A stretch of 64,000 nt of DNA from Chaetoderma sp. LZ-2023a (GCA_034401795.1 CM067370.1:100200164-100264163), one strand, 5' to 3'; counted from the first letter of the stretch, positions 38,896 through 50,223 are shown. A program made the numbers and translations. Notes: a model not told the origin generated them from the sequence alone.

Positions 38896-41100
38896 CCATC
38901 AATCTTCAGATATGAGAGAGACTGCTGCAACAGAGGAGGTGGCATCCCGCACCGCACCGACCAACATTACCCCCACAGTGGGCAGGGAAGCAGCCTGTTC
39001 AGCAGACTCTCGGCTCGAATATTCCCGGTGTCTAAAAATTACGACAGGACACCAACCGTCGTGTAATGGGAGTTGACCATATCCCCCTATCCAAAGGCCA
39101 CCCTATCCATTCGGCCTACCATACTCCCCCGTGAGCAGTCAGAACAGCACACAACAGACAGAACGTCAACACCTACAAGAACACACATGCCTTCAAGGCT
39201 AGATGCGTCAATTCATCAATGCGCGTACATCACATACTTGCTCGGTTATAGTCAGCATAACGGAGACATTCAACATCGGCAACAACAGCATTTAGCAGCA
39301 CCTACTGGTCTTAATTAATTACCAGTAGAGACATAAATATTCCCGCAACAAATTCCTTCTGCACAAATTGCGGGAGAAATAATATCTCCCACAGACTACA
39401 CCTCCCGCAAATAACAACAGACTTGGCATTCACCAGCGTGGAAAACTGGAATGCGCCCACTTCGCTTATAACATTGGCATCATACAGCAGACCGGACATC
39501 CCGACAACAGCATTATCATCAACAGACAGCAGCCAACAATCTCCCGCACACACATTCGTATCCAGTTATGGGAGAACTGATCATATGGATATCAGGAATG
39601 CACTACAGCCATCTACAGCACACGTCACGGGAGGACGTTTGTCCAACGATCCTCGGCCTCTTTCCCGATGTCGTATGGAAACAGCTAAACTACATACTTC
39701 ATCTACACGTAATAACAGTCAATATTATTAAGAGAGCAAGATGCCCGCATTGTTGTCAGTCACGAGTAGGATTTTGCTACCGAAAAGTTGAATTCGACAA
39801 TGGATTGATCAAAGTTACGACAACATCCAACAGGTCATCTTTGCTCTAAAGTAACTCTGTCCGCCCACGGGCTCAGCCATTACAGAGTGAAATACCCACA
39901 GGGTTCGATAAAGTTGACATTCACGCCGCCTCTCCCTCCCACCTCCCACACCTGGTGGCCATAAATACGTCACCTTCACCACAGCGCAAGTACCATCCAC
40001 AGAAAACCAGTCACGCGTATCAGATTCAAATCACCAACATGACAGAAACACAGACACTCAGGTTGACTGTATTCGCAATCTCCGAACGACGGCATTGTAA
40101 TTGTAATAACTGTGTCACACATTTTTGCGAGTTGTACTGTAATTTGATCATTATTAAAATGGTACTGTTGTGTTTGGTCTAGGCCGGGTCAGGAGCTAGT
40201 TCTACCCATTGAGGAGAATGCTTGGCCAGCCCTCCCGCTCGGAAAACACAGCTATCTTGACGGGGTCAGTAGCGTTGATCTACCACATGAATAGAACTGT
40301 TTAAACCACACATCAAAATTACTTACAACGTTACCGTTAAATTTTTGATTAAAAGCACAACTGCTCTACCGTGCTACAAATCATTACCGCACGGGCCGGT
40401 AAAGCGGCATCAAAAATCTGACAGTAAAATTACAAAGAGAATTTCAACTATTTTCTTCCTTGCGTTCCAGTCTTTAATCAACACGGGCTGAGAACTACCT
40501 ATTACAGACACCTACTAAGACGCATGTTAAAGAACTCGCGCAAATATGGGACATTATAAAGATCTTGATGTAACATATATATTTCTATCTCTCGCCTCTA
40601 CAATAGAGTACACCTCAGCAACAGCATTTTGGCCGTCGCCATAGACAGCATACACGTTTCCGATCAACCACATGCTTTTTAGAGCCACATGACATTTACT
40701 GCTATTTCCAGTAAGTTGGATCAAACGCTTTAAACAAAAGAGCCACCCAAAAAGCGTGACTACCACAGCGTGGTGGAGGAGTGGCGAGGGTGAGTCCAGG
40801 AGATTACCGCTGACGTCACCTGGCTCCCACACACCCCATCGGGCACTCCAGCCTAAAATTAAATAGGCAAGTTTATAAGCATCCAACCTGGAGAACCGCC
40901 TCACACTAATTAAAAGGTGAGGCTCCGCCAAGAAAAAATATTTCCACGTTTTCATTGGAGGCTGTTAAATGTGCAAATTAAGACAAGTTTAACGAGCCAT
41001 TCTTCCTATAATTAAAAGTACTCCCTTTATATGGGAGGAATTAATCATATGACGTCCAGGCCGGAAAACGAGGAAACATTCATATAAGGATGACCGAATC
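38896..41100 (+). other. 3' region of element B between pol and internal promoter
   Basis: About 2.2 kb without a recognised domain. The first part has Ser/Thr/His-rich frames (39073-39318 and 39423-39731). I looked for an envelope protein, i.e. a signal peptide, a furin site or a C-terminal membrane anchor, and saw none. From 39838 onward it aligns with element A (7611 onward), including ACATGACAGAAACACAGACA near 40038. It may be untranslated sequence or a decayed low-complexity gene. Confidence 0.6.
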
Positions 41101-41138
41101 ACCTGTTAAAACTTTTAGGGGTGGTCATCCGCCACCTG

Positions 41139-41163
41139 TGACGTCACCAAATAGTATAAAAGG
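41139..41163 (+). promoter_or_regulatory. Internal CRE plus TATA promoter, element B
   Basis: TGACGTCA at 41139-41146 followed by TATAAAAGG at 41155-41163, in a block (GGTGGTCATCC...GGAGGAA) strongly conserved with 8811-8859 in element A. It lies about 200 bp before the ATG of the accessory frame and looks like the LTR promoter in layout. Confidence 0.7.
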
Positions 41164-41359
41164 AGGAAGCGCGCTCTGAAACTTTGTCTTCCTGTCAAAA
41201 CTCGACACCAGGGAAGAACATAGCATTAGGCTTCTTTCGTGTCGCAAACCAAATTTTGCCGTTTTTCTTATTATTTCATTATTATATTTGGCCTGGAAAG
41301 TATAAACCATGAAGAGATAGGGCATTAGGTTTTGAATAAAGTTCCCGCAACTAACTACC

Positions 41360-42280
41360 ATGCGGGAACAAGATGTCACTCTTGAAGATTTAGCATTGTC
41401 GGATTCATCTGAAGAAGAATTGGTACCAGTTCCAAAGCGGTTCCAGTGTAACTCATTGTTAGCTAGCGGAGAGCCATGTACCAGAGCTTTCACTAGGAAA
41501 TCCGACCGCACCCTTCTAGTTAATAAGGATCATCTTTTCCAGCCAGCCTTTTGTGTGACGTGCCAGTATCTCTACACTGCTACTCGATACGGGGTGACAC
41601 ACGCGCTCCGTTATCATCACTGTGTGTTGGAAGTGATGTTAGTTCCTGGAGAAGAGAACGAGGATCGTGCCGTTTTAGCCACCCGCTTCGAATCTCGGCT
41701 CCTGACCGAGAAAATGGCCCGCACGAAGAACACTACTTGTAGATATCCCATTAGCCATCGTCTTCCTGTGACTACAGTAAGCAACATACCGACAGCCAGA
41801 CGTGAAATCCTGCCCGCAGCCGCATCTGGAAGTGTTACGCCGGTACCTGTCACTTCATCCACACCAGTCCTGAAGCGGAGTAAGAAGCAAAAATCTCCTG
41901 CAGAATCCGGTTCAGCAGCACCCACATTGGTTATTAGCCATCCGGCTACAGTCACTACACCCGCCACCATAGTATCTCAAACAGTGTTAGCCAGTCAACC
42001 GATTTCAGTGGTAATTACGACACCTGCGGAAATAGACATTCCAAGTTACCTGCAATCTCCATCTCCAACCGAACTTTCCATATATGAAGGACAAGGACCA
42101 TCGCAGCCTGTGACAATAAGTGTAACTCTGACTCGTGTTATTCAGCATCCGCCTTCTCGCCTTTCTGACCCCGCAATCAGAAAGGGAACCATGCCAGAAC
42201 GTCCATATGCGGGAAAGAGATGGATCACCACACACAGGATATCCAGGCCATGCCTAACATCACCGCAAGTTGTCTACTAA
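41360..42280 (+). CDS. Accessory protein of element B, zinc-finger-like N-terminus
   Basis: An uninterrupted frame of 306 codons after the internal promoter; the ATG follows CTAACTACC. N-terminus: acidic DSSEEEL (residues 15-21), then C30-x9-C40...H58, a degenerate finger, then C65-x2-C68-x12-H81-x4-H86, which fits C2H2 spacing. The rest (about 130-300) is rich in Ser, Thr, Pro and Val with basic patches (LKRSKKQKS), probably disordered. Related sequence is in element A, so the gene belongs to the family. Related C-terminal sequence resumes after the inserted repeat at 43364-43633. It is not gag, pol or a typical env. Nucleic-acid binding or a regulatory role is inferred only from the fingers. 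I know no named homologue. Confidence 0.65.
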   Translation: MREQDVTLEDLALSDSSEEELVPVPKRFQCNSLLASGEPCTRAFTRKSDRTLLVNKDHLFQPAFCVTCQYLYTATRYGVTHALRYHHCVLEVMLVPGEENEDRAVLATRFESRLLTEKMARTKNTTCRYPISHRLPVTTVSNIPTARREILPAAASGSVTPVPVTSSTPVLKRSKKQKSPAESGSAAPTLVISHPATVTTPATIVSQTVLASQPISVVITTPAEIDIPSYLQSPSPTELSIYEGQGPSQPVTISVTLTRVIQHPPSRLSDPAIRKGTMPERPYAGKRWITTHRISRPCLTSPQVVY

Positions 42281-42537
42281 AGTATGCTAAGTTTCGGAAG
42301 ATGTCATCTCCCGCCTTATCCGCTCCTGCACTACGACTTCAGCCTACGGTACAGCTCGCCGCCATCACCACAACAGCTACAGCGACCACCACGACAGCTA
42401 CAACCGCCACCATGACAGCTGACCAAGAGGGATAGGCTCCTCACAGGTTGGCTGTAACAGGCGGCAGTGGGCCTGCAAGCGTCCGGGGACACGTAAAAAC
42501 ATGGTGTATAGTGCAGAGGCGATACTGAAGGCCTCCG

Positions 42538-43371
42538 TGTCTAACGAAGGATGAATTAACATCCTACTGTGGTACCGTCTAGTCGCTGCATTGTTCGGGC
42601 TGCTGAACTTGGTAATAGTAAGTGGACAATGCGTGGTACGTGGATGACAGTCCACACCCAGAGCAATTCAAACCTCTGGTGGAGTGATGACGGCCGCTGG
42701 AGGTGCCCTGCAGGCAAGGCCTGGGAAAATGGTCAACGTTCGTATACTGTTGGCAGATAGATACGGATCAGACCGTCAGTTGCCCCTGAGCGTGAGCTCA
42801 GATGGTGATCGCTATCGACTGGGTCGCCGGCCGGTCGTCTTGATCATGTCAGTTCATCAACCTGTTTCTGGTTATGAGTGGTCAAGATGGCTCAATGTAC
42901 AGTCAGGCCATGGCAAGCCTTCGTATTGCGAGTCATGTCTCCTGTGATCAGAGGTCATGAAAAGTGATTCTTTGGGAAGCAGGAGGGTATGTGTGTGAGA
43001 CGGTGTAACCTGTCACTTGCCGGACGGGTGGGGCAGTCTGGCGCCCAGGTATCCGTGGAGTGGATGATCTGTCCAAGTACGTTCTGCACAGCGCTTCTCA
43101 GCTAAAATGATTTCAAAGTACGATCTACGCGAGGGGCTTAGTTGCGATGCATCTAGTGGACATCGCCTCCATGGTACGGTCTATGCAGCCTATGGCCCCT
43201 TGCCAAGATGACCCTATTGGCGCCCAGTACTGTGTTCGCTCGGCTCAGGAGTCATCAGTGTGCATCTTGACTCTGTCCCAGATTATGGCCTCATAACTTG
43301 GACAGGTCTTTATCTCAGGCATGTACGGAAAGCCACCTAGCCTAACCACACCGGGAAGGCCAAATGGTGCA
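42538..43371. repeat. Unclassified ~0.85 kb interspersed repeat, copy in element B
   Basis: Starts TGTCTAACGAAGG, ends CCAAATGGTGCA; 834 bp. It matches 6674-7550 in element A over its whole length (shared GGTACCGTCTAGTCG, TCATGTCTCCTGTGATCAGA, GGTATCTATCT-free middle). It lies within the accessory gene region here, unlike in A, so it moved independently of its hosts. Small frames inside have no recognised domain. Confidence 0.65.
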
Positions 43372-43633
43372 AGTGACCATCACCACCACATCAGCAACAT
43401 TGGTAACCACTAGTACCGCCACTGCTATACGGACGACTATATTGGAACCAGCGGTAACTGTGAGAGACATAATGGACGCACATATTTCCGCCACCATCAC
43501 TTCGGCTGTTTCAGACAGTGCCAATAATAATAATAGTGAAAGCATCTCAGCAATGACAGTGCATCCTCCGCGACCAACCACCGTCAATCGCGGGACCCAG
43601 ACTCAATGGGGAAATTTCGCTGCAGAGGTGTGA
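43364..43633 (+). pseudogene. C-terminal part of accessory gene region, element B
   Basis: A Thr/Ser/Ala-rich frame ending HPPRPTTVNRGTQTQWGNF then a stop. The ending matches that of element A (HPPRPLSTSHGTQTRWGNF). The shared last 20 residues are the best conserved part of the C-terminus. Its first codons belong to the inserted repeat. Confidence 0.55.
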
Positions 43634-44272
43634 TCATATGTAACTCAGAAGAAATATCAATAGGCGATTCGTGGAAATGTATTAATTATTACTTTATTTT
43701 TAAAATACTTCTTCTTATTATATATGTTAGATCAATTGAATCCCGTCCTTAGGATGACTACGGTGATCCGACACAGCCACACACTCCAGTGCTCGGTTGT
43801 GTCTCACACGAAATGAGCACTGCAGACTCCGAGGTTGTAAGAACATCATGTGCGACGTAAAGAATACAACATTCCGCAGTGCAATAACGTCACGATCCCG
43901 TCATGCAGTCTCAGCTACGCTGAGGCTGCCTAATAAACCAATTCTTATATTATTATTATTATTATTATATATATCTTATTTTTCTTATTATTTCTCTTCC
44001 TGTCTCAGACACCAGGACGGATATGAGGCCAGCGAGAGCTGACCGTTGCGGACCCACAATAACAGGCTGCAAATAGATATTTTATATAATGATAATGCTA
44101 AGTGATACGTGTTGCGTACCCCTTTATTTACCCGGGGTGAGCAAGTAATATGATGTGATTAATAAATAAATACCTCGCAAGGGTATGTTACATGGTCTAG
44201 ATATACCTTGTCTTTTTCTTATTATATTTTTATATATATTTACAAATTTAAATTGTGGTACGTTTGGAGCTT

Positions 44273-44321
44273 GGGTGTTCTTTGCAGAGATCATGATTAT
44301 CTGCACTCAAAGAGAACACCC
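44273..44321 (+). other. Conserved hairpin near the 3' end of element B
   Basis: GGGTGTTCTTTG pairs with CAAAGAGAACACCC (two-base bulge), enclosing an inner CAGA...TCTG stem. AGCT flanks both sides. The element A copy (10861-10907) keeps pairing with different bases. A second stem, CCTGGAA/TTCCAGG, is at 44410-44429. Confidence 0.55.
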
Positions 44322-44623
44322 ATGCGAGCTATTGTTTAGAATCATCTACTAAATAAAGTTATAGCACGCACCGTAATATTAGTAATAAAACAAAAGAAAA
44401 GAAGAAAGGCCTGGAAAAATAATTCCAGGTCAAAATTAAAAACTAAAAGTATGCCTCCCTCCTCTTGGCACCACTATGTGCTCTGTCTCTTGAATACGCG
44501 TCTAATGCGTCACTTCTCCTCTCCGGCCACGCGCCTACCCGGGAAGTCTATAATTTCTGCCTAGTGTACGTCCGTGCGTCGATCTGCCATGCGCGATCGT
44601 TTGCCATGGATGTCAAACTAGTT

Positions 44624-44638
44624 GGGGGGTGGGGGTGG
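44624..44638 (+). other. Polypurine tract of element B
   Basis: GGGGGGTGGGGGTGG directly before the TGTAG of the 3' LTR; same position and a similar sequence as in element A. Confidence 0.75.
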
Positions 44639-46842
44639 TGTAGTTCGGATCGACCAGTCAGATACCGGCCGTACCAGCTGAGCTGTGTACACGCCGCCCA
44701 TCCTGGATTCGTTTCCTGAACACGCCCCTCTGGGTAGAGCCATAAGCGTATATAGGCCTATGGGAGAGATAGCGTGTTCGAACACATGATGCGCATGCGC
44801 GCTAGGACGCTGTTTATATGGAGCGTGTAGTTACGACCTAGATAGGATGGCGCTTTTAGTGTACCGAGATGGTACCCTGTAATCATTATTGATTGCCTGT
44901 TCCCGTTAAATCTGGCATTAATCAAGACCAGAATTCAACGGACTTTTCAAATCTGTAAACCATTTCAAAATCGGTTGAGAAATGGCTGAGTTATCCAGAG
45001 AAAGCTCTTCATGATTATCTTCAAAATATTGCCGTGACGTCATAACCACGTGGACCCAAAGCTTCTAGAATGTTCTAGAACGTTCGACTGCGCTATTATT
45101 AGCTGCGCGCTGATTGGCTCTTGCTCGCATGATGATTTGATGAAGCCTGTTCCTGTGACGTCAAGAGGAGTATAAAAGGAGAAGTGATCCAGTGATCGAG
45201 AGCATCCTCGACCAGGGGCCGAACAGGTTGGATCTGTACCAGCTATTACAAGCGTGACAGACAATACGCATCTTCCTTGGCTGTGCGTCATGTTTTTATC
45301 CCGTAGCGTGCAGTTCTCCAACCCACCGCACTAAAACAATTTTGTAACTCCCCATTTACGGGAGTAATTTGGAACTTCTGATAACTGTTCACGAATACCT
45401 ACAGCTACATTCGGAACACAAATTTGCAGTGAGGACTTTACGGCCTGAATATGTGAGTCTACAGATGTAGAGACATGATGTTCTTTGATGGATGACTCGC
45501 TGGATCTGCCGGCCATGCCTAAAAGTGGTATTTCAATTGCTGCCGCACTCATATCGTGTCGTTTTTTTCAACTTTAGACCGCAGAAACTAAACTCTGCCC
45601 AGTGCGTCTTCACAGCTGGCTGACGTACCCAGCACCGCGAAGCTTTGTTTTGTGTCCTCATTTGCCTCTAACAACCCCCGCTAGTGACGGGTTGTTTACA
45701 CCTTCCATCCGTGCCATCGGTGTACGGGAATTTCTTCACCACGTAGTACTATCGTATGTTTTACTGACTGCTCGTTAGACATTCTATTAGGCCTACTACA
45801 TTAAGCGATGTACTCCTCCCGCCATGAGAGTTCTTGCGGAAGTCTTGTTTGCGGAAAACAGCTTGCAGGAACTTTCCAGCTTCCGGAGAGCGCATCATTT
45901 CACGTCGACTATGGATCAACGTATCAATTTCAGTAACACGGTAGCCTAACTTAGGAATGACTACCAAGTATTCAAGTAACTATACTTCACGGTTTAATTA
46001 TTTCTCGATATACGGTTTTGTTAATTATATTGTATCCGCAATAACGGTCCCGATGACTAAAAGGAACCGTAACGGTCTTAGGACTGCTAGTTATAATTTC
46101 TGTATTTGTTGATAATTATTCTCATTTTCCTCAATGTGTTGCTAACCGCACTATAGTAGGTTCGTTAACCAGTACTGTTATATATATATCGTGATCATTT
46201 GACACCGTATTGATTGTTCTGGTTAGATTATGTATATATATATGGCCAGTGGCCATCCGTTCATATGTTTTGTTTATTCATAGAAAATATAGGACTGCAG
46301 TGCACGTAGGAAACACTATACAGCAACACATATATATGCAACACTTTCTCCCACCACCAACAATTTTTCACTGAGGTCGCTGTCCATGCTATAACTCTGT
46401 TTAGCCTGGGATGCTACCGACTAAACCTTTTCTACTCAGCTCAACTGTGTCTCATATTTTCGTATGCTCTTATTGTAGTTTTATCTAGCATATTTTTAAT
46501 TGTTTAGGTAAACTCATTGTATAGACTTATATTTTTAGGTCACCCAATCAAATCTTGTAAGTCCATAGATCACGAAATTGCTATGGACAGGCATACTGCT
46601 GACAGAAACTCGTGGGATGATACCATTGTGTTTAACGCTCGCGACGATGGTCGCATGGCCCCACCGGAATGATTGAGTTCCACCGGCCTTAGGAGCTGGT
46701 TTTTGTTTCCCGCAGGGCAGTCTCGTAAAGGTCTGTCACCCCGAGACCGGATGCTAACCAGCGTCATCACTCGTCGTGCACTTGCGGCGTGGCGAGTCGA
46801 CATGATACACGGGAATGGCCCGACACTACCCGACGAGCTACA
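44639..46842 (+). repeat. 3' LTR of element B
   Basis: TGTAGTTCGG to CGAGCTACA, 2204 bp, shorter than the 5' LTR but with both termini. It repeats the promoter set: heat-shock element 45063-45085 with all five units, CRE 45156-45163, TATA from 45171. About 5 percent divergence from the 5' LTR by eye. Confidence 0.9.
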
Positions 46843-46879
46843 TAAGGATGCCTTGGCCTATAGCGTCGATGGGAAGGTG

Positions 46880-48180
46880 GTGCATACGAGTTGATTATAT
46901 GTATGATTGGTTTTGAGATAATGTCACTTGCATATTTGAATAATCCATTGCTCATGCCATCAGGTCCAGATGCACCTCCATTTTTCAAGGCTTTAAATCC
47001 CTTCTCAACTTCTACTATTTTAATTGCTGTTGATAATGGCCTGGAGTCTCCTGAGAATGGGTGCAAGGGCTCATCATCGTGGGCATGTGATATAAGCATG
47101 CATCTTGGAATCCAAACGACAACATCTCTAAAGCAGAATGTCATCCAGAATGTTAAAGATAATATCAAGAAGGCCTGACAAACAGCCTGGTAGTCTATTT
47201 GCTGCCGGTTTCCATAGGCAGAATTGACTTGACCCAGTTTTAACGCTTCATCTATTCAAAATATATGCTGCACCGATTCTCCTTTATGGACTCTTACTAT
47301 CCAAGTCTGAACACCTATGTAAACTTGAAAACTATCAAAAGAAGCCTCTAAAGCAGCTTCTTTCACTACCAAAGATACAGCAGATCCAGCAGTATATGTC
47401 CTATCTGGCATTGTTCTGGTTGCGGTACTGATCCTCCAGAAAGCAATCATGGTCTACAACAATATAAGTAATCTTCCAGAAACTGCCCTGGAGAAGAAGC
47501 TAGCAAGGTGCCAGCTTGTCATCAAGTCCATATCGAGCCAAGGCTGGTTCATCGCTCTGATGAAAATTTTCTGGAAATATGGCTTGGAATATATAGAGAT
47601 GTACCTTGATTCAACAATTACAAAAGAGATGTGGAAGCTGCTTATTGTGAGAGCTATTAGACAAGGTTGGAAAGAAACCACAGTAGAGGTGATCCCTCTC
47701 TATAGTTCTGTTAGGTACTCAAACCTAAATCTACCTTTCTACCTCAACCTATTCTGAATGCACATTAATTCTCTGTATATGACATCGTGCATATACCTGT
47801 GAAGCTAAGAATACTGACAGGTATGTAGAGGTGTGTGGTTGGGGTGGGGCGGGGTGGGCTGTAGGCTCCAGCCCAGTAGATGGCACTCACTACAGGCATG
47901 ATATACGTGGCTGCTCTGCAAGGAAGAACCAGCAACTGTTAACCAGTTTGTAATGATGCACTGTACAATGGAATGTAGGAGAAGAAAGGTGCTACAGACA
48001 GATTGCCAACTGCATCCTAAGGCCTACCAAGATCATTGAACTAAAGGATCTTAGAAGGGTGTGTTGGGTGATCTAGAGGTTAATAATAAACACATATTAT
48101 ACCGCCTACATACATACAGATTTATACTACTATCAGATCTAGGCAAATTTGTTTAGGATCTGTCCAACAAACCCTGACCA
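46880..48180 (+). mobile_element. LINE with inverted 5' part
   Basis: The piece 46880-47185 encodes, on the minus strand, the start of a LINE RT (VEVEKGFKALKNGGASGPDG, FKYASDIISKPIIHIIN). From about 47186 the plus strand encodes the C-terminal part: KIYAAPILLYGLLLSKSEHL, KKPLKQLLSLPK, then 47449-47757 with LPETALEKKLARCQLVIKSI, and a decayed tail to about 48180. Inverted 5' half joined to forward 3' half is the signature of twin priming in LINE insertion. Several stops; inactive. It appears to be the same family as 26668-27390. Confidence 0.65.
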
Positions 48181-48459
48181 CCATAGTGCTACATAATGGT
48201 TTTACATGTTAATATTCTGAACCTATATATAGATGTAGTCACTAACACCTATATTTCTCCTATGGTTGTACAGTCTTGTCAGCTCTTGTGTAATGAAGTT
48301 TGTCTAGTAGGTACCCAACTTGTTGCATATATGGAATCCTTGTCTTCTGCTATATGGTTGCCATTATCTGTATGCATTTGCTGTACTGAGGTGGCTTTGT
48401 TTCCATTCCAATGATTGACGTTGATATCTATAAGTATCCATACGATTGATTTGCAGAAC

Positions 48460-49520
48460 ACAGGCTAAAAAGCCTCTATGTTCCGTTTTGCTGTTATAGA
48501 GTTGGGCTGCTTTGAGAGTGAAATTTTATTTCTTGGTTTGCCCATCTTTTCTTGAACATGTTGAAATTTTTTGATGTTCCAATGTGATCAGATAGTGAAT
48601 TCCAGGCATAGATTATTCTTTTGGTAAAGTAATGTTATCTGAAATCACGTGAAAAGCGATGTTGCTCTAGTTTATATGCGTGTCCTGTTGCTATTGAATT
48701 GCTTAATGTGAAATGATGTTTTGTTAGTTGCATGTCGTAATAACTGTGTATGATTTTATATATTTCGGTCATATCTCCGCAGTGTCATCTATACTTTAAA
48801 GTTGGGAGATTTAGTCTTTTTAGCCTGTCAGGGTAGCTCAGTCCCTTCAATGATGGAAGGTGTCTGGTTTACCTCCTTTGAACATTTTCGATAGCATTGA
48901 TATATTTTTCTTTGTATGTGCACCAGACATTGTTAGCGCATTCGATGTGAGAGCATACTAATGCTTTGCACAGCTGGATGAAATTGTCATTATTTAGGTA
49001 TGTGTTGGTTCGGTGGATTATTCCCATTATCATGTTGACTTTATTTACCCTTTCCTGTATGTTTTTGAAAGTTAAGGTGTCTGTATATAAATATGCCTAG
49101 ATCTTTTTCAAACTCTACAGATTCAACTGGTATTTGGAGACCGTCCTCTCCACGTAGGTGATAGGGTCTGTTTACAACATTTGTTTGCTTTTTATTTCCG
49201 GAACTCTACATTTGTTTTTAGTAGCCATGTAGAAACCCAGTTGATCATGGAGTCAAGATCATCCTATATTATTTTACTGTCTATCCTGTCCTTAATTTCT
49301 TTATAAATCTTTGTGTCATTTTGCGACTAAGTAGATTTCAGAACTGACATTATCTGGTAGGTCATTTATATAAATAACAAACAGAATAGGGCCTTTCACA
49401 CTACCGTGTGGTACCACACTGGATATAGATTACCACCCAGAAATTTTGTTTTTAATCCAGACTTTCTGTTTACGCTTTTTAAAGAATTCCCTTATCCATT
49501 GGCACATTGTATCACTAAAT
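48460..49520 (-). mobile_element. CR1-like LINE, heavily decayed
   Basis: Minus-strand pieces match the RT palm and thumb of CR1-type LINEs: GPILFVIYINDLPDNVSSEI near 49370, VNKVNMIMGIIHRTNTYLN near 49030, QLCKALVCSHIECANNVW near 48960, RLKRLNLPTLKYR near 48810 and HFTLSNSIATGHAYKLEQHR near 48680. At least five stops or shifts are present and the endonuclease is missing. A different subfamily from 50626-53960. Confidence 0.7.
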
Positions 49521-49701
49521 CCATATGCCATATGATATATTATATGATATATTATATAATATAAATCCATATGCCATATGATATATTTCTTTGTTTCAAG
49601 TGCTAAGGATTCATTCCTTTTCCATACTATGTTTTGTGGCAGTGTAAATATACAGTTTTCTTATATAAACACTCTAGTGGTGGCAATATTAGGACTCATA
49701 A

Positions 49702-49765
49702 GATAGGGACATTTATTGCACGTTTCGGGGTTATTCTCCCGAAACGCGCAATAAATGTTTCTATC
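49702..49765. repeat. Long imperfect hairpin (29 bp arms)
   Basis: Arms 49702-49730 and 49737-49765 pair at 25 of 29 positions around a 6 bp loop; the core is ACATTTATTGCACGTTTCGG and its complement. It may be a tiny inverted-repeat element or a regulatory RNA stem. Confidence 0.6.
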
Positions 49766-49989
49766 CTAAGATCTCTACAAGTTCAAGATTCAAGATTCAA
49801 GATTCAAAATTATTTATTTTCATATAACACATAGATTTTACATTTACATAACAGGCAGTCCACCAAAGGCTGAACCTATACAGCGGTGGGCTCCATACAT
49901 TTAACATATAATAAACATATAATTCAGTGATAGTTGGATCATGGGTGAAGATAATATAATATTTACATGTATACATTTAAGACAATAAA

Positions 49990-50092
49990 CAATTAACACA
50001 CACACACACACGCACACACACGCATACACACGCACGCACACGCACACACACGCACGCACGCACGCACACACGCACACACGCACACACACACA
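49990..50092. repeat. (CA)n/(CG)n microsatellite
   Basis: ACACACAC with GCACGCAC interruptions, about 100 bp, in the 3' part of the LINE. Confidence 0.95.
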
Positions 50093-50126
50093 TGGGAATT
50101 GGGAAAGCACATGCATATCTTGTTTA

Positions 50127-50129
<3 letters not shown>

Positions 50130-50223
<94 letters not shown>

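Larger units (their letters stand above)
28905..46842 (+). mobile_element. LTR element B, giant Ty3/Gypsy (Metaviridae) fossil
   Basis: About 17.9 kb. Parts in order: 5' LTR 28905-32467, primer site 32470-32487, gag 32519-34235, pol 34751-38895 (protease, RT, RNase H, integrase with GPY/F end), a 3' region 38896-44622 with internal promoter and zinc-finger accessory gene, polypurine tract 44624-44638, 3' LTR 44639-46842. It is broken, with of order ten interruptions over gag and pol and an inserted repeat in the 3' region. The LTRs differ by about 5 percent by eye where they overlap, so it is much younger than element A. No perfect target duplication is seen: TAGG precedes and TAAG follows. 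Confidence 0.9.

Noticed and set aside
38896-44622. Envelope gene in element B
   Set aside because: No signal peptide, membrane anchor or furin-type site was seen in any long frame, so I do not call it an endogenous retrovirus with env.
28899-46848. Target site duplication of element B
   Set aside because: The bases next to the two LTRs (TAGG and TAAG) are not the same and the flanks are different LINE families; I could not support one.
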